Shown here: in pieces, positions 51,486 through 59,781 of the stretch
Layout of the letters: each line of letters starts with the position of its first letter
Numbering within the stretch: position 1 is the first letter of the stretch
From: Arcicella aquatica
GTDB lineage: Bacteria; Bacteroidota; Bacteroidia; Cytophagales; Spirosomataceae
Assembly: GCF_034928825.1 (NCBI RefSeq)
Contig: NZ_JAYFUL010000020.1
Coordinates: forward strand, 1-64,000
Direction of reading: 5' to 3'
Length of the DNA: 64,000 nt
Translations under genes and position numbers: made by a program
The notes under the pieces: model-generated
Seen by the model: only the letters and a program-made list of their open reading frames with translations
Databases searched by the model: none
What the model was told of the DNA's origin: nothing

Positions 51486-52815
51486 TGAACACCTGGAATA
51501 TCCAGTAGAAAATATACAGCATCCAGTAATTACAAATTTGAGTGAAAGAGATGCAAAAGTATTGTGGCATCCTTTTACGCAACACCAAACGGCACCATTC
51601 TCCATCCCGATTGTTCGGGCAGAAGGAGTTTATCTTTTTGATGAAAATGGTAAAAGGTATATAGATGCTATTGCATCGTGGTGGGTGAACTTACATGGAC
51701 ATTCACATCCATACATTGCCCAGAAAGTAGCCGAACAATTTCTAAAATTAGAACAGGTAATTTTTGCAGGATTCACCCATGAACCCGCTGTAAGATTAGC
51801 AGAAAGATTATTAGAAATATTACCACCAAACCAGCAAAAAATATTCTATTCAGATAATGGTTCTACTTCCGTAGAAGTAGCCATGAAAATGGCATTTCAG
51901 TATTTTCATAACCAAGGAATTAGAAAGAAAACCAAAATCATAGCCCTTGAAAATGGCTATCATGGCGACACGTTTGGCACAATGGCCGTAGGGGCAAAAA
52001 GTGCATTCACCGCTCCTTTCGACCCTTTCCTTTTTGAGGTGATTTATCTACCTATTCCAGTAAAAGGTGAAGAGCAATTGGCACTAGATACCATGAAAAG
52101 TCTGATGAGTCAAGCAGATGAAATAGCGGCTTTTATTTTTGAGCCACTCATTCAAGGAGCAGGGGGAATGGTAATGTATGAACCTGAAATTTTGGAAAGC
52201 TTAATAAAACTAGCTAAAGAGAATGGGATATTGACCATTGCGGATGAAATTATGACGGGCTTTTATCGTACAGGTAAAATGTTTGCGACGGATTATTTAA
52301 CAGAAAAACCAGATATTTTTTGTCTCTCAAAAGGATTAACAGGCGGTGCTATGGCTTTGGGTGTTACATCGTGTACGCAAGAGATTTATGACGCTTTTCT
52401 TTCGGATGATAGAAGAAAAACGCTTTTTCATAGTCATTCTTTCACGGCAAATCCTTTGGCTTGTACCGCTGGACTTGCCAGTTTAGATTTATTACTGAAT
52501 GATGAAACGCAAGACAATATCAAAAAAATAAATACTTTACACCAAGGCTTTATTCAGCAAGTTACTCTGACATTTCAACACAAAATCGCTGACATCAGAC
52601 TGAGAGGGACGATTCTAGCGATTGAAATAAAGGTACAAGAAGGCACTTCATATTTTAGTAATATGCGAGACATTGCTTATAATTTCTTTTTAGAAAAAGG
52701 TATTTTGATGCGTCCTTTAGGGAATGTGATTTATCTATTAACGCCTTATTGTATCACTGAGGAGGATTTAGGGTATATATATGGTTGTATTGAGGAGTTT
52801 TTGAGAGAGATTTGA
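51451..52815 (+). CDS. bioA: Adenosylmethionine-8-amino-7-oxononanoate aminotransferase
   Basis: 454 residues. Class III aminotransferase with WHPFTQHQTA and SWWVNLHGHSHPYI near the N-terminus, the YSDNGSTSVEVAMKMAFQ PLP-phosphate loop, ENGYHGDTFGTMAVG, IADEIMTGFYRTG, and the cofactor Lys in FCLSKGLTGGAMALG. The first 25 or so residues overlap bioD; family alignments start near RDAKVLWHP, so a later start is possible but no close alternative Met is seen. Biotin pathway, co-transcribed with bioF and bioD. Confidence 0.95.
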   Translation: MQKTSEKHFVIDEHLEYPVENIQHPVITNLSERDAKVLWHPFTQHQTAPFSIPIVRAEGVYLFDENGKRYIDAIASWWVNLHGHSHPYIAQKVAEQFLKLEQVIFAGFTHEPAVRLAERLLEILPPNQQKIFYSDNGSTSVEVAMKMAFQYFHNQGIRKKTKIIALENGYHGDTFGTMAVGAKSAFTAPFDPFLFEVIYLPIPVKGEEQLALDTMKSLMSQADEIAAFIFEPLIQGAGGMVMYEPEILESLIKLAKENGILTIADEIMTGFYRTGKMFATDYLTEKPDIFCLSKGLTGGAMALGVTSCTQEIYDAFLSDDRRKTLFHSHSFTANPLACTAGLASLDLLLNDETQDNIKKINTLHQGFIQQVTLTFQHKIADIRLRGTILAIEIKVQEGTSYFSNMRDIAYNFFLEKGILMRPLGNVIYLLTPYCITEEDLGYIYGCIEEFLREI

Positions 52816-52982
52816 AGATAGTAGGTTTTTATGTTGAATAATGTGGAGTTCAAGAGGATATGTTCATTTAAATGAATAGCAATTAATACAAGAAGAATAT
52901 GAATTATTAACTTACAAAACCCTCTATAAGTCTATTTTATATTCTGTATTTTTATCTCTCCAAATTCAATCAAAAACATATT

Positions 52983-54737
52983 ATGAAAAAGACATTGCTC
53001 TTGCTGTTTTGCTGTTCCTCATACTTTTCAATATTTGCTCAAAACCTTAATCAAAAAACATATTGCAACCCTGTAGATATTGGTTATCGCTATAATTTTG
53101 AACAATTGAACGAGAAGATTTCCTATCGTTCGGGTGCAGACCCTGTTATTATCAATCATAAAAATGAGTATTACCTTTTTGTAACCATTTCGGGGGGATA
53201 TTGGCATTCAAAAGATTTAATCAATTGGGATTACATCAAGCCCAGTATGTGGCCCATGGAAGATATGTGTGCCCCAGCTGCTTTGTCGGTCAGAGATACG
53301 CTTTATTTGTTTCAATCTACTTTTGAACAACGCCCTATATTGATAAGTACCGAACCCGAAAAAGGGAAATTACAATTCTATAACCGTTGGTTGCCTCGTT
53401 TGCCACAGTATATCGGGCCGTGGGATCCTGCCTTGTTTTATGATGAAGACCTAGACAAATGGTATATGTATTGGGGCTCATCGAATGTATATCCGATTTT
53501 TGGGGCTGAGCTTGACAAAAAACGCAATCTGACTTACGCCACACCTTATAAAGGTTTAATTTATCTCGACCCTAAAAATCATGGATGGGAGCGTTTCGGT
53601 CGCGACCACCGCGATACGATTAAACCATTTACCGAAGGAGCATGGATGACCAAACACAAAGGCAAATACTTCTTGCAATATGGTGCACCCGGTACTGAAT
53701 ATAATGTGTATGCCAATGGTACGTATCTGGGAGACTCTCCGCTTGGTCCATTCAAATATGCTCCTTATAATCCTATTTCGTATAAACCTGGGGGATTTCT
53801 TACGGGAGCGGGGCATGGCAATACTTTCCAAGATAACTATGGTAATTACTGGAATACGGGTACTCCTTGGATTGCTGTTAACTGGAATTTTGAAAGAAGG
53901 GTCGCCATGTTCCCAACGGGCTTTGATGCCGACAATCAGATGTTTGCTAATACTCGATTTGGCGATTTTCCGCATTATTTACCTACTAAAAAATGGACAC
54001 AGAAAGACGAATTGTTTACGGGCTGGATGTTGCTTTCTTATAAAAAACCGTGTGTGGCCTCCTCTGTACGAGATACCTTGAGTGCTAATAAAGTGACGGA
54101 CGAAAACCCACGTACTTTTTGGGTAGCCAATACCAACAAAGCAGGCGAATGGCTCACGGTAGATTTACAGAGTGTACAAGAGGTAAAGGCATTACAAGTA
54201 AACTTTACCGATTATAAATCTGATATTTTTGATAGTAACGAAGAGCGAGTGTATGCCCAATTCAAATTTTATGCATCTAACGATAACAAAAATTGGCAAT
54301 TGATTTCCGACAATACAAACGAGCCAAAGCGTGACAGACCCAATGCTTATATAGAATTGCCCAAACCTGTGAAGGCTCGTTATATTAAATACGAAAACAT
54401 TCATGTACCAATGCCGAATTTGGCGGTGAGTGATATTCGTATTTTTGGAAATGGTACAGGTAAGATTCCACAAACCCCAAAAAATCTAATCGTAAAACGT
54501 CAAACTGATACACGTAATGCAGATATTACTTGGGAGAAATCTGCGAATGCTGTAGGGTATAATATTCTTTGGGGAATTGCTCCTGATAAATTATACCAAA
54601 CCTATCAGATTTGGGCAGATGCCCCCAATAGTTTAGAGCTAAGGGCTTTAAGCGTAGGACAAAGCTATTACTGTGCCATCGAAGCTTTTAACGAAAATGG
54701 TGTTTCGGTTGTTAGTGAGGTGAAGGAAATTAAGTAA
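52983..54737 (+). CDS. GH43-like glycoside hydrolase with discoidin and FN3 domains
   Basis: 584 residues. Signal peptide MKKTLLLLFCCSSYFSIFAQ. The five-blade propeller region (about 30-350) has the GH43-type features SGADPVIINHKNEYYLF (nucleophile-side Asp), GPWDPALFYDED (second Asp) and TEGAWMTKHKGKYFL (general acid Glu). An F5/8-type C (discoidin) sugar-binding domain follows (about 360-490; WVANTNKAGEWLTVDL, YIKYENI) and an FN3 domain (about 495-584). Substrate may be an arabino- or xylo-glycan. No SusC/D genes are nearby; monocistronic, with terminator at 54741. Confidence 0.86.
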   Translation: MKKTLLLLFCCSSYFSIFAQNLNQKTYCNPVDIGYRYNFEQLNEKISYRSGADPVIINHKNEYYLFVTISGGYWHSKDLINWDYIKPSMWPMEDMCAPAALSVRDTLYLFQSTFEQRPILISTEPEKGKLQFYNRWLPRLPQYIGPWDPALFYDEDLDKWYMYWGSSNVYPIFGAELDKKRNLTYATPYKGLIYLDPKNHGWERFGRDHRDTIKPFTEGAWMTKHKGKYFLQYGAPGTEYNVYANGTYLGDSPLGPFKYAPYNPISYKPGGFLTGAGHGNTFQDNYGNYWNTGTPWIAVNWNFERRVAMFPTGFDADNQMFANTRFGDFPHYLPTKKWTQKDELFTGWMLLSYKKPCVASSVRDTLSANKVTDENPRTFWVANTNKAGEWLTVDLQSVQEVKALQVNFTDYKSDIFDSNEERVYAQFKFYASNDNKNWQLISDNTNEPKRDRPNAYIELPKPVKARYIKYENIHVPMPNLAVSDIRIFGNGTGKIPQTPKNLIVKRQTDTRNADITWEKSANAVGYNILWGIAPDKLYQTYQIWADAPNSLELRALSVGQSYYCAIEAFNENGVSVVSEVKEIK

Positions 54738-54740
54738 AAG

Positions 54741-54778
54741 AAAACGATAGCACAGCTTGCAAGTTGTACTATCGTTTT
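54741..54778 (+). terminator. Intrinsic terminator after the GH43-like gene
   Basis: AAAACGATAG (54741-54750) and CTATCGTTTT (54769-54778) pair, with an inner ACA/TGT; T-run follows. Confidence 0.88.
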
Positions 54779-54873
54779 TACTCTTTTAACCCATTATTAC
54801 AATAAGCTAGATAAACATTCCTTTGGAATGTTAAAAAATGCTAATATTGTAAAAGTAATAAACATTAAAGAAG

Positions 54874-55077
54874 ATGAACCCAGCATTAACAAATGTACAG
54901 ATAGAGCTTTTAAATACATTTGCCTATCAGCTACCCGACGAAGAACTTAGTGAATTAAAACAAGTACTTACACATTTTTTTGCTCAACGCATCAGAAAAA
55001 GAACTGATAACCTTTGGCAAGAAAAAGGTTATACTCAAGAAACTATGAATAGTTGGCTCAATGAAGAAAACCAATAA
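54874..55077 (+). CDS. Putative antitoxin of a PIN-type toxin-antitoxin pair
   Basis: 67 residues, helical, with MNPALTNVQIELLNTFAYQL, LPDEELSELKQVL and a basic patch RIRKRTDNLWQEKG. The stop overlaps the start region of a PIN-domain gene, the usual order for antitoxin then toxin. A DNA-binding N-terminus is not obvious. Function is inferred from position. Confidence 0.75.
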   Translation: MNPALTNVQIELLNTFAYQLPDEELSELKQVLTHFFAQRIRKRTDNLWQEKGYTQETMNSWLNEENQ

Positions 55078-55489
55078 GATGCGAGTGGTATTAGATACCA
55101 ACGTTTTTTTAGTGTCCTTAGCACCACAATCGCCTTATGCCTTTATTTTTGATGCACTTATCAATAAATCATTTGAGTTAGTCGTAAGTACGGAAATCCT
55201 AGCCGAATATGATGAAATTATCTCCCAGAGATACGACAAAGAGACTGTCAATGATGTTTTTGAATTGATTTTACATTTAGACAATATCCATCATCAAAAT
55301 GTATATTATCAGTGGAATTTGATTGCCAATGACCCTGACGATAATAAATTTGTCGATATTTATGTAGCCTCACAAGCAGATTATCTAGTAACAAACGACA
55401 AACATTTTTCCTTTCTTAACGAGCAAGCTTTTCCTCCAATTAATCTTATTAAAGCAGAAATATTTCTTGAGATTTTAAATACCATGTAG
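55061..55489 (+). CDS. PIN-domain toxin (putative ribonuclease)
   Basis: 142 residues. PIN active-site acidic residues: Asp in MRVVLDTNVFLVSL, Glu in EILAEYDEIISQRYDK, and Asp in NDPDDNKFVDIYVASQADYL followed by VTNDKHF. This is the toxin family PF13470. Start at 55061 overlaps the antitoxin by 17 bp; the ATG at 55079 (MRVVLDTN) is an equally good start. Likely a sequence-specific RNase held by the upstream antitoxin. Confidence 0.88.
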   Translation: MKKTNKMRVVLDTNVFLVSLAPQSPYAFIFDALINKSFELVVSTEILAEYDEIISQRYDKETVNDVFELILHLDNIHHQNVYYQWNLIANDPDDNKFVDIYVASQADYLVTNDKHFSFLNEQAFPPINLIKAEIFLEILNTM

Positions 55490-55743
55490 TTAATAAACTT
55501 ATTATTGGGGTATTTATTTTCTATCGTTTGCCTCTTAATAGCTTATATTGAACATCTCCAACTAGCTACCTCTCTACTTTATTTAATTTCCCTTTCAAAA
55601 GAAATTATTTTATCTAGGCTAAAGTGTCGATTTGCTGAACAATTGTAAAGATAGAGAACTACTTTTTTGTTGTTAATTCCTTTTAACAATACATGATTGA
55701 TTTACGTTAATGATATACCCAAAAGTTATCATTTAATTTTGAT

Positions 55744-57288
55744 ATGAAAAAAACATTACGCCTTATCTTGGGTGACCAGCTTAATCATCAACATTCTTGG
55801 TTTCAACAACAGGATAAAGAGGTAGTTTACATAATGATGGAGGTTCGGCAGGAAACAGATTATGTTGTACATCATATCCAGAAAATCATTGCTTTTTTTG
55901 TGGCAATGAGAGCCTTTGCCGAGGCTTTAAAGTCGGCAGGGCATGATGTTATCTACCTCCGCCTAGATGATAGCAACAATTTGCAGAGTATCCACCACAA
56001 TATTTTGGCTACGATTCAAGCTTCATATTTTGAGGTTTTTGAATATCAATTGCCCGATGAATACCGAGTAGATGAGCAGTTGAAAAACTTAGCTGTAGCA
56101 TTACAGCGTTTAGGAAAAGCTTGCTATGCTGTAGATTCAGCGCATTTTTTAAGTGAACGGCTAGAGCTTGCAACCTTTTTTAAAGGCAAAAAATCATTTT
56201 TGATGGAGAGTTTCTATAGGATGATGCGGAAAAAATATAGTCTATTGATGGATGGTAATGACCCCATTGATGGTCGTTGGAATTTTGATGCAGAGAACCG
56301 TAAAAAACTACCTAAAAATCACCGCCCTGTTGAACCCTTAACGTTTGATAAAGATGTAACAGATGTTTATCAATTAATCATCAAAGAAGGCATTGCTACG
56401 ATTGGTAACGTAAATCCTAAAAATTTTATATGGCCAACATCTCGGGAAGAATCTTTAGCACTTTTGGCTTTTTTTGTGGAACATTGCTTGCCTCTTTTTG
56501 GCACTTACGAAGACACCATGCACCCATCATATTGGTCTATCTATCATTCTCGCCTTTCTTTTTCGATGAATATTAAATTGCTATCTCCTTTAGAGGTTGT
56601 TCAGCAAGCAATAACCCATTGGGAAACCCACCAAGCAACAATTAGCATTGCTCAGGTAGAGGGGTATGTTAGGCAAATTATTGGTTGGCGAGAATATATG
56701 CGAGGTATTTACTGGTGCAAAATGCCCGATTATGAATCAGTAAATTTCTTTAAACATACTCGTAAATTGCCTACATGGTTCTGGAATGCTCAAACCAAAA
56801 TGAATTGTTTAAAACATGCCATTGGGCAAAGTTTGGACTTTGCCTATGCCCATCATATTCAACGATTAATGCTTACAGGGAATTTTACTTTACTAAGTGG
56901 TGTTAATCCAGACGAGGTAGATGCTTGGTACTTGGGCATCTATATTGATGCCCTACAATGGGTAGAAATCACTAATACCAGAGGGATGAGTCAATATGCA
57001 GATGGTGGGTTGGTGGCCACAAAACCCTATATTTCTTCTGCCAATTACATTGATAAAATGGGGCATTATTGCGATACTTGTTATTATGATAAAAATAAAA
57101 AAGTTGGGCATAAGGCTTGTCCCTTCAATAGTCTATATTGGCATTTTTATCATCGTCATCAAGATGTATTGGCAAAAAATCCAAGAATTGGTATGGCATA
57201 CCTTACTTGGAACAAAATAAAACCTGAACAACAGCAGGAAATATTGAATCAGGCAGAGATTTATTTAAGAGATATTGAAAATTTATAG
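55744..57288 (+). CDS. Cryptochrome/photolyase-related protein, FeS-BCP (PhrB-like) family
   Basis: 514 residues. N-terminal Rossmann part (LRLILGDQLNHQHSWFQ), FAD-binding helical domain with QVEGYVRQIIGWREYMRGIY, SLDFAYAHHIQRLMLTGNF and NTRGMSQYADGG. Four cysteines of the [4Fe-4S] family: KMNCLKHAIG, CDTCYY and GHKACPFNSLYWHF. The family contains PhrB, a 6-4 photolyase with FAD, an antenna lumazine and an iron-sulphur cluster. Such genes are widespread in Cytophagales and often associated with light-stress functions. Monocistronic here. Confidence 0.93.
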   Translation: MKKTLRLILGDQLNHQHSWFQQQDKEVVYIMMEVRQETDYVVHHIQKIIAFFVAMRAFAEALKSAGHDVIYLRLDDSNNLQSIHHNILATIQASYFEVFEYQLPDEYRVDEQLKNLAVALQRLGKACYAVDSAHFLSERLELATFFKGKKSFLMESFYRMMRKKYSLLMDGNDPIDGRWNFDAENRKKLPKNHRPVEPLTFDKDVTDVYQLIIKEGIATIGNVNPKNFIWPTSREESLALLAFFVEHCLPLFGTYEDTMHPSYWSIYHSRLSFSMNIKLLSPLEVVQQAITHWETHQATISIAQVEGYVRQIIGWREYMRGIYWCKMPDYESVNFFKHTRKLPTWFWNAQTKMNCLKHAIGQSLDFAYAHHIQRLMLTGNFTLLSGVNPDEVDAWYLGIYIDALQWVEITNTRGMSQYADGGLVATKPYISSANYIDKMGHYCDTCYYDKNKKVGHKACPFNSLYWHFYHRHQDVLAKNPRIGMAYLTWNKIKPEQQQEILNQAEIYLRDIENL

Positions 57289-57331
57289 CGTATAGCAACG
57301 AATTTTGTAAATTCGGGAAAGATTTGAATCT

Positions 57332-58075
57332 ATGATTGAGATAAAAGACATTAAAAAAGCCTTTAATGGGCGTGATATTCTACTTGGAATCGATGGCGAA
57401 TTCAAGCCTGGCGATACTTCATTAATTATTGGTGGCAGTGGTACTGGAAAAAGTGTATTGCTAAAGTGTATGATTGGGATTATAAAACCCGAACATGGAC
57501 AGGTACTATACGATGGGCGAGATTTTCATAATTCTGATGAAGAAACTAGAAAAACTATCCGTCGCGAAATGGGCGTTCTATTCCAAGGAGGTGCTTTATT
57601 TGACTCTAAGACAGTATTAGATAATGTTAAATTCCCCTTAGATATGCTAACAGACATGAGCGAGGAGGAGAAAATAGAAAGGGCTCAGCTTTGTTTAAAG
57701 CGTGTAGAATTGGAAAATGCTGGCTCAAGAATGCCTTCGGAGGTTTCGGGGGGTATGAAGAAAAGGGTTGGTATTGCCAGAGCCATTGTGATGAATCCGA
57801 AATATTTATTTTGTGATGAACCCAATTCGGGCTTAGACCCATTAACATCCGTAAAAATTGATGACTTGATTAAGGAAATCACGGATGAATTTAATATTAC
57901 CACCATTGTAATTACACATGATATGAATTCGGTCATTGGTATTGGCGAAAAAATCATGTTTCTCTATAAAGGTGAAAAATTCTGGGAAGGTGATAGTAAA
58001 AACATTCGCACATCATCAGTCCCTGAGTTGAATGAGTTTATTTTTGCTAATAAGCTTTTGCAGGAGGGGAGATAG
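57332..58075 (+). CDS. ABC transporter ATP-binding protein, MlaF-like
   Basis: 247 residues. Walker A IGGSGTGKSVLLKC, Q-loop FQGGALFDSKTV, signature VSGGMKKRVGIARAI, Walker B LFCDEPNSGLDP and H-loop VITHDM. This is the MlaF subgroup, which powers lipid traffic to or from the outer membrane with MlaE permease and MCE proteins. Neither permease nor MCE gene is adjacent, so the partner is elsewhere. It is followed by a repeat-filled spacer. Confidence 0.9.
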   Translation: MIEIKDIKKAFNGRDILLGIDGEFKPGDTSLIIGGSGTGKSVLLKCMIGIIKPEHGQVLYDGRDFHNSDEETRKTIRREMGVLFQGGALFDSKTVLDNVKFPLDMLTDMSEEEKIERAQLCLKRVELENAGSRMPSEVSGGMKKRVGIARAIVMNPKYLFCDEPNSGLDPLTSVKIDDLIKEITDEFNITTIVITHDMNSVIGIGEKIMFLYKGEKFWEGDSKNIRTSSVPELNEFIFANKLLQEGR

Positions 58076-58533
58076 TTTTCTGGAGAATTTAGGACTGTAG
58101 GACTTCAAGACTAAAAGACGCTAGATGAAAGACATTAGACGCAAGACTTTAGGACTTGAAGACTAAAAGATGCTAGATGGAAGACACTAGATACAAGACT
58201 TTAGGAATTGAGGAGGTAGGACTTGAAGACTAAAAGAGGCTAGAGATGAGATTTGGGGATAAAAATCAAAAAAGATATTGGTATTAGTAGCGGTAACCCT
58301 TGCGGTTACCGTTTTTGTTTGGTAAATCCATCAGATCAAAAACGGCAACCGCAAGGGTTGCCGCTACTTGACTAATCTATAGATGTCTTGTTTATCTAAA
58401 ATCGAAAAATTAGTATCTGTTATCTCTTACACAGGTATATTTTCACATTCCGTAGGAAACTCTAGTATCTTCCATCTAGCATCTTTTAGTCTTCAAGTCC
58501 TAAAGTCCTATCTCCTCAATTCCCCAGAAAAAA
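58076..58533. repeat. Long mosaic repeat spacer between convergent genes
   Basis: 458 bp with no gene. Three direct copies of a 34-55-bp unit (58097-58150, 58148-58202, 58217-58250) with the core GACTTGAAGACTAAAAGA(T/C)GCTAGATG, and an inverted copy at 58459-58531. The outer ends TTTTCTGGAGAATT (58077 onward) and AATTCCCCAGAAAA (58518-58531) are complementary with one mismatch, so the spacer is bounded by an imperfect inverted repeat. At its centre is a REP-like pair (58287-58367). Confidence 0.75.
58287..58367. repeat. Inverted pair of REP-like palindromes with GTAG head
   Basis: Element 1, GTAGCGGTAACCC... (58287-58311), has stem CGGTAACC/GGTTACCG. Element 2 (58343-58367) is an inverted copy with compensating changes (CGGCAACC/GGTTGCCG) and ends GCTAC, the complement of GTAGC. 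A conserved 5' GTAG before an imperfect palindrome, in head-to-head or tail-to-tail pairs, is how RAYT-mobilised REP/BIME elements look. No RAYT transposase gene is in the window. Confidence 0.7.
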
Positions 58534-59646
58534 TCAATCCAAAATAGCCTCTGCCTCTGCCAATGTTGCCTTGTATTCTGCTAATTTAGAAGCCTTTTTA
58601 GCATATTCTTTCATTTTAGTTGGTTGTCCTGAGCGCTTAGCAATACGTGCCAAAGCCATATAAGCTAGTGCATGATAATCCTTTGTAAAACGTTCGTCAT
58701 AAGGCATTTTTAGCCCTTTCAGCAAATAAGCCTCCGCAAGTTTATCGTCCTTTTTATCTTTTTCAGCAATCAATCCTTTGAAAATTGTTCCCGCACATTG
58801 ATACATTAAGCCCTTTTGCTTTAAAATTTTGTCCGAAATAGTATCCGCATCGTCGTACTTTCCAAGAGCTGTCAGGAAGTCCATTCGTTGCATTTGAAAA
58901 AGTAAATTGTCAGGATATTTTTCAGACAATATACTATTGTAATACAACGCTTTGGCTGGATTGGCTTCATATTTCATATAGACATACCCTGCATAAAAAG
59001 CGGCTTCTGTTTTTACAAAGATTGTCTTCTTGGTAGCCAAATCTAATTGTTGTAAGCCTAATTTTTTATTACCATCCTTAAACATCCAAATAACAGATTT
59101 AATCACAGGATGCGTTTCTGGGTATTCAATGCGATAATAATTATAAATGCCTGACGAATAAAGAAACTCAGGTTGTTTATCGGTCAGTGCCAATCCTTTC
59201 TTTAAATGAGAATATGCTTTTTTAGCCACGCCTACGGCTTTCATAAATTCCTGATTGTCGGCATCGAAAGCCGCTAAATAGCCTAGTGTGGCTAATTCAA
59301 AGAAATTAGCTTCTACGTCCTCATCATTTTTGTCCAGCATTGCCTCTGCCAAAGCCCTACTTTGATTAAGGTATGTCAAATATATTTTTTGCTGATTGGG
59401 AAAATCTTTCAAAGGGAAATACTGTAATTCGGTTTGAATAGCCATTAAGGTATAAAACACTGGATGTTGCGGGTATTTAGCTTTTAACTTTTGGAAAATA
59501 TCGGCTGATTCTTTGAAATCATACGAGTACATTTTATCCAACCCTTGAGAAATTAATTGGCGAGTACTAGCATCGTTTAATATTTGAGCATTACTTTTAA
59601 AAAAAATGCAAAACGAAAATGTTACAAAAATGAATACTTTTTTCAT
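58534..59646 (-). CDS. Exported TPR-repeat protein
   Basis: 370 residues. Signal peptide (FIFVTFSFCIFFKSNAQ). TPR-like helical repeats cover most of the chain, visible in QGLDKMYSYDFKESADIFQK, LKAKYPQHPVFYTLMAIQ and ALARIAKRSGQPTKMKEYAK. No enzymatic motif. Likely a periplasmic scaffold; the family is widespread in Bacteroidota and unnamed. Monocistronic, convergent with the MlaF-like gene across the repeat spacer. Confidence 0.72.
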   Translation of the reverse strand: MKKVFIFVTFSFCIFFKSNAQILNDASTRQLISQGLDKMYSYDFKESADIFQKLKAKYPQHPVFYTLMAIQTELQYFPLKDFPNQQKIYLTYLNQSRALAEAMLDKNDEDVEANFFELATLGYLAAFDADNQEFMKAVGVAKKAYSHLKKGLALTDKQPEFLYSSGIYNYYRIEYPETHPVIKSVIWMFKDGNKKLGLQQLDLATKKTIFVKTEAAFYAGYVYMKYEANPAKALYYNSILSEKYPDNLLFQMQRMDFLTALGKYDDADTISDKILKQKGLMYQCAGTIFKGLIAEKDKKDDKLAEAYLLKGLKMPYDERFTKDYHALAYMALARIAKRSGQPTKMKEYAKKASKLAEYKATLAEAEAILD

Positions 59647-59781
59647 ATTGGAAGTTTAAATAAATAAAGCGGAATGAGTTTTTTGCTGATTGTCACACAT
59701 TACAAGTGGTAAATACTTACTTTTGTCGTGATATTTTTTAAATATTTGTTAATATAGACGTTTATTTGTTACATAACATAC

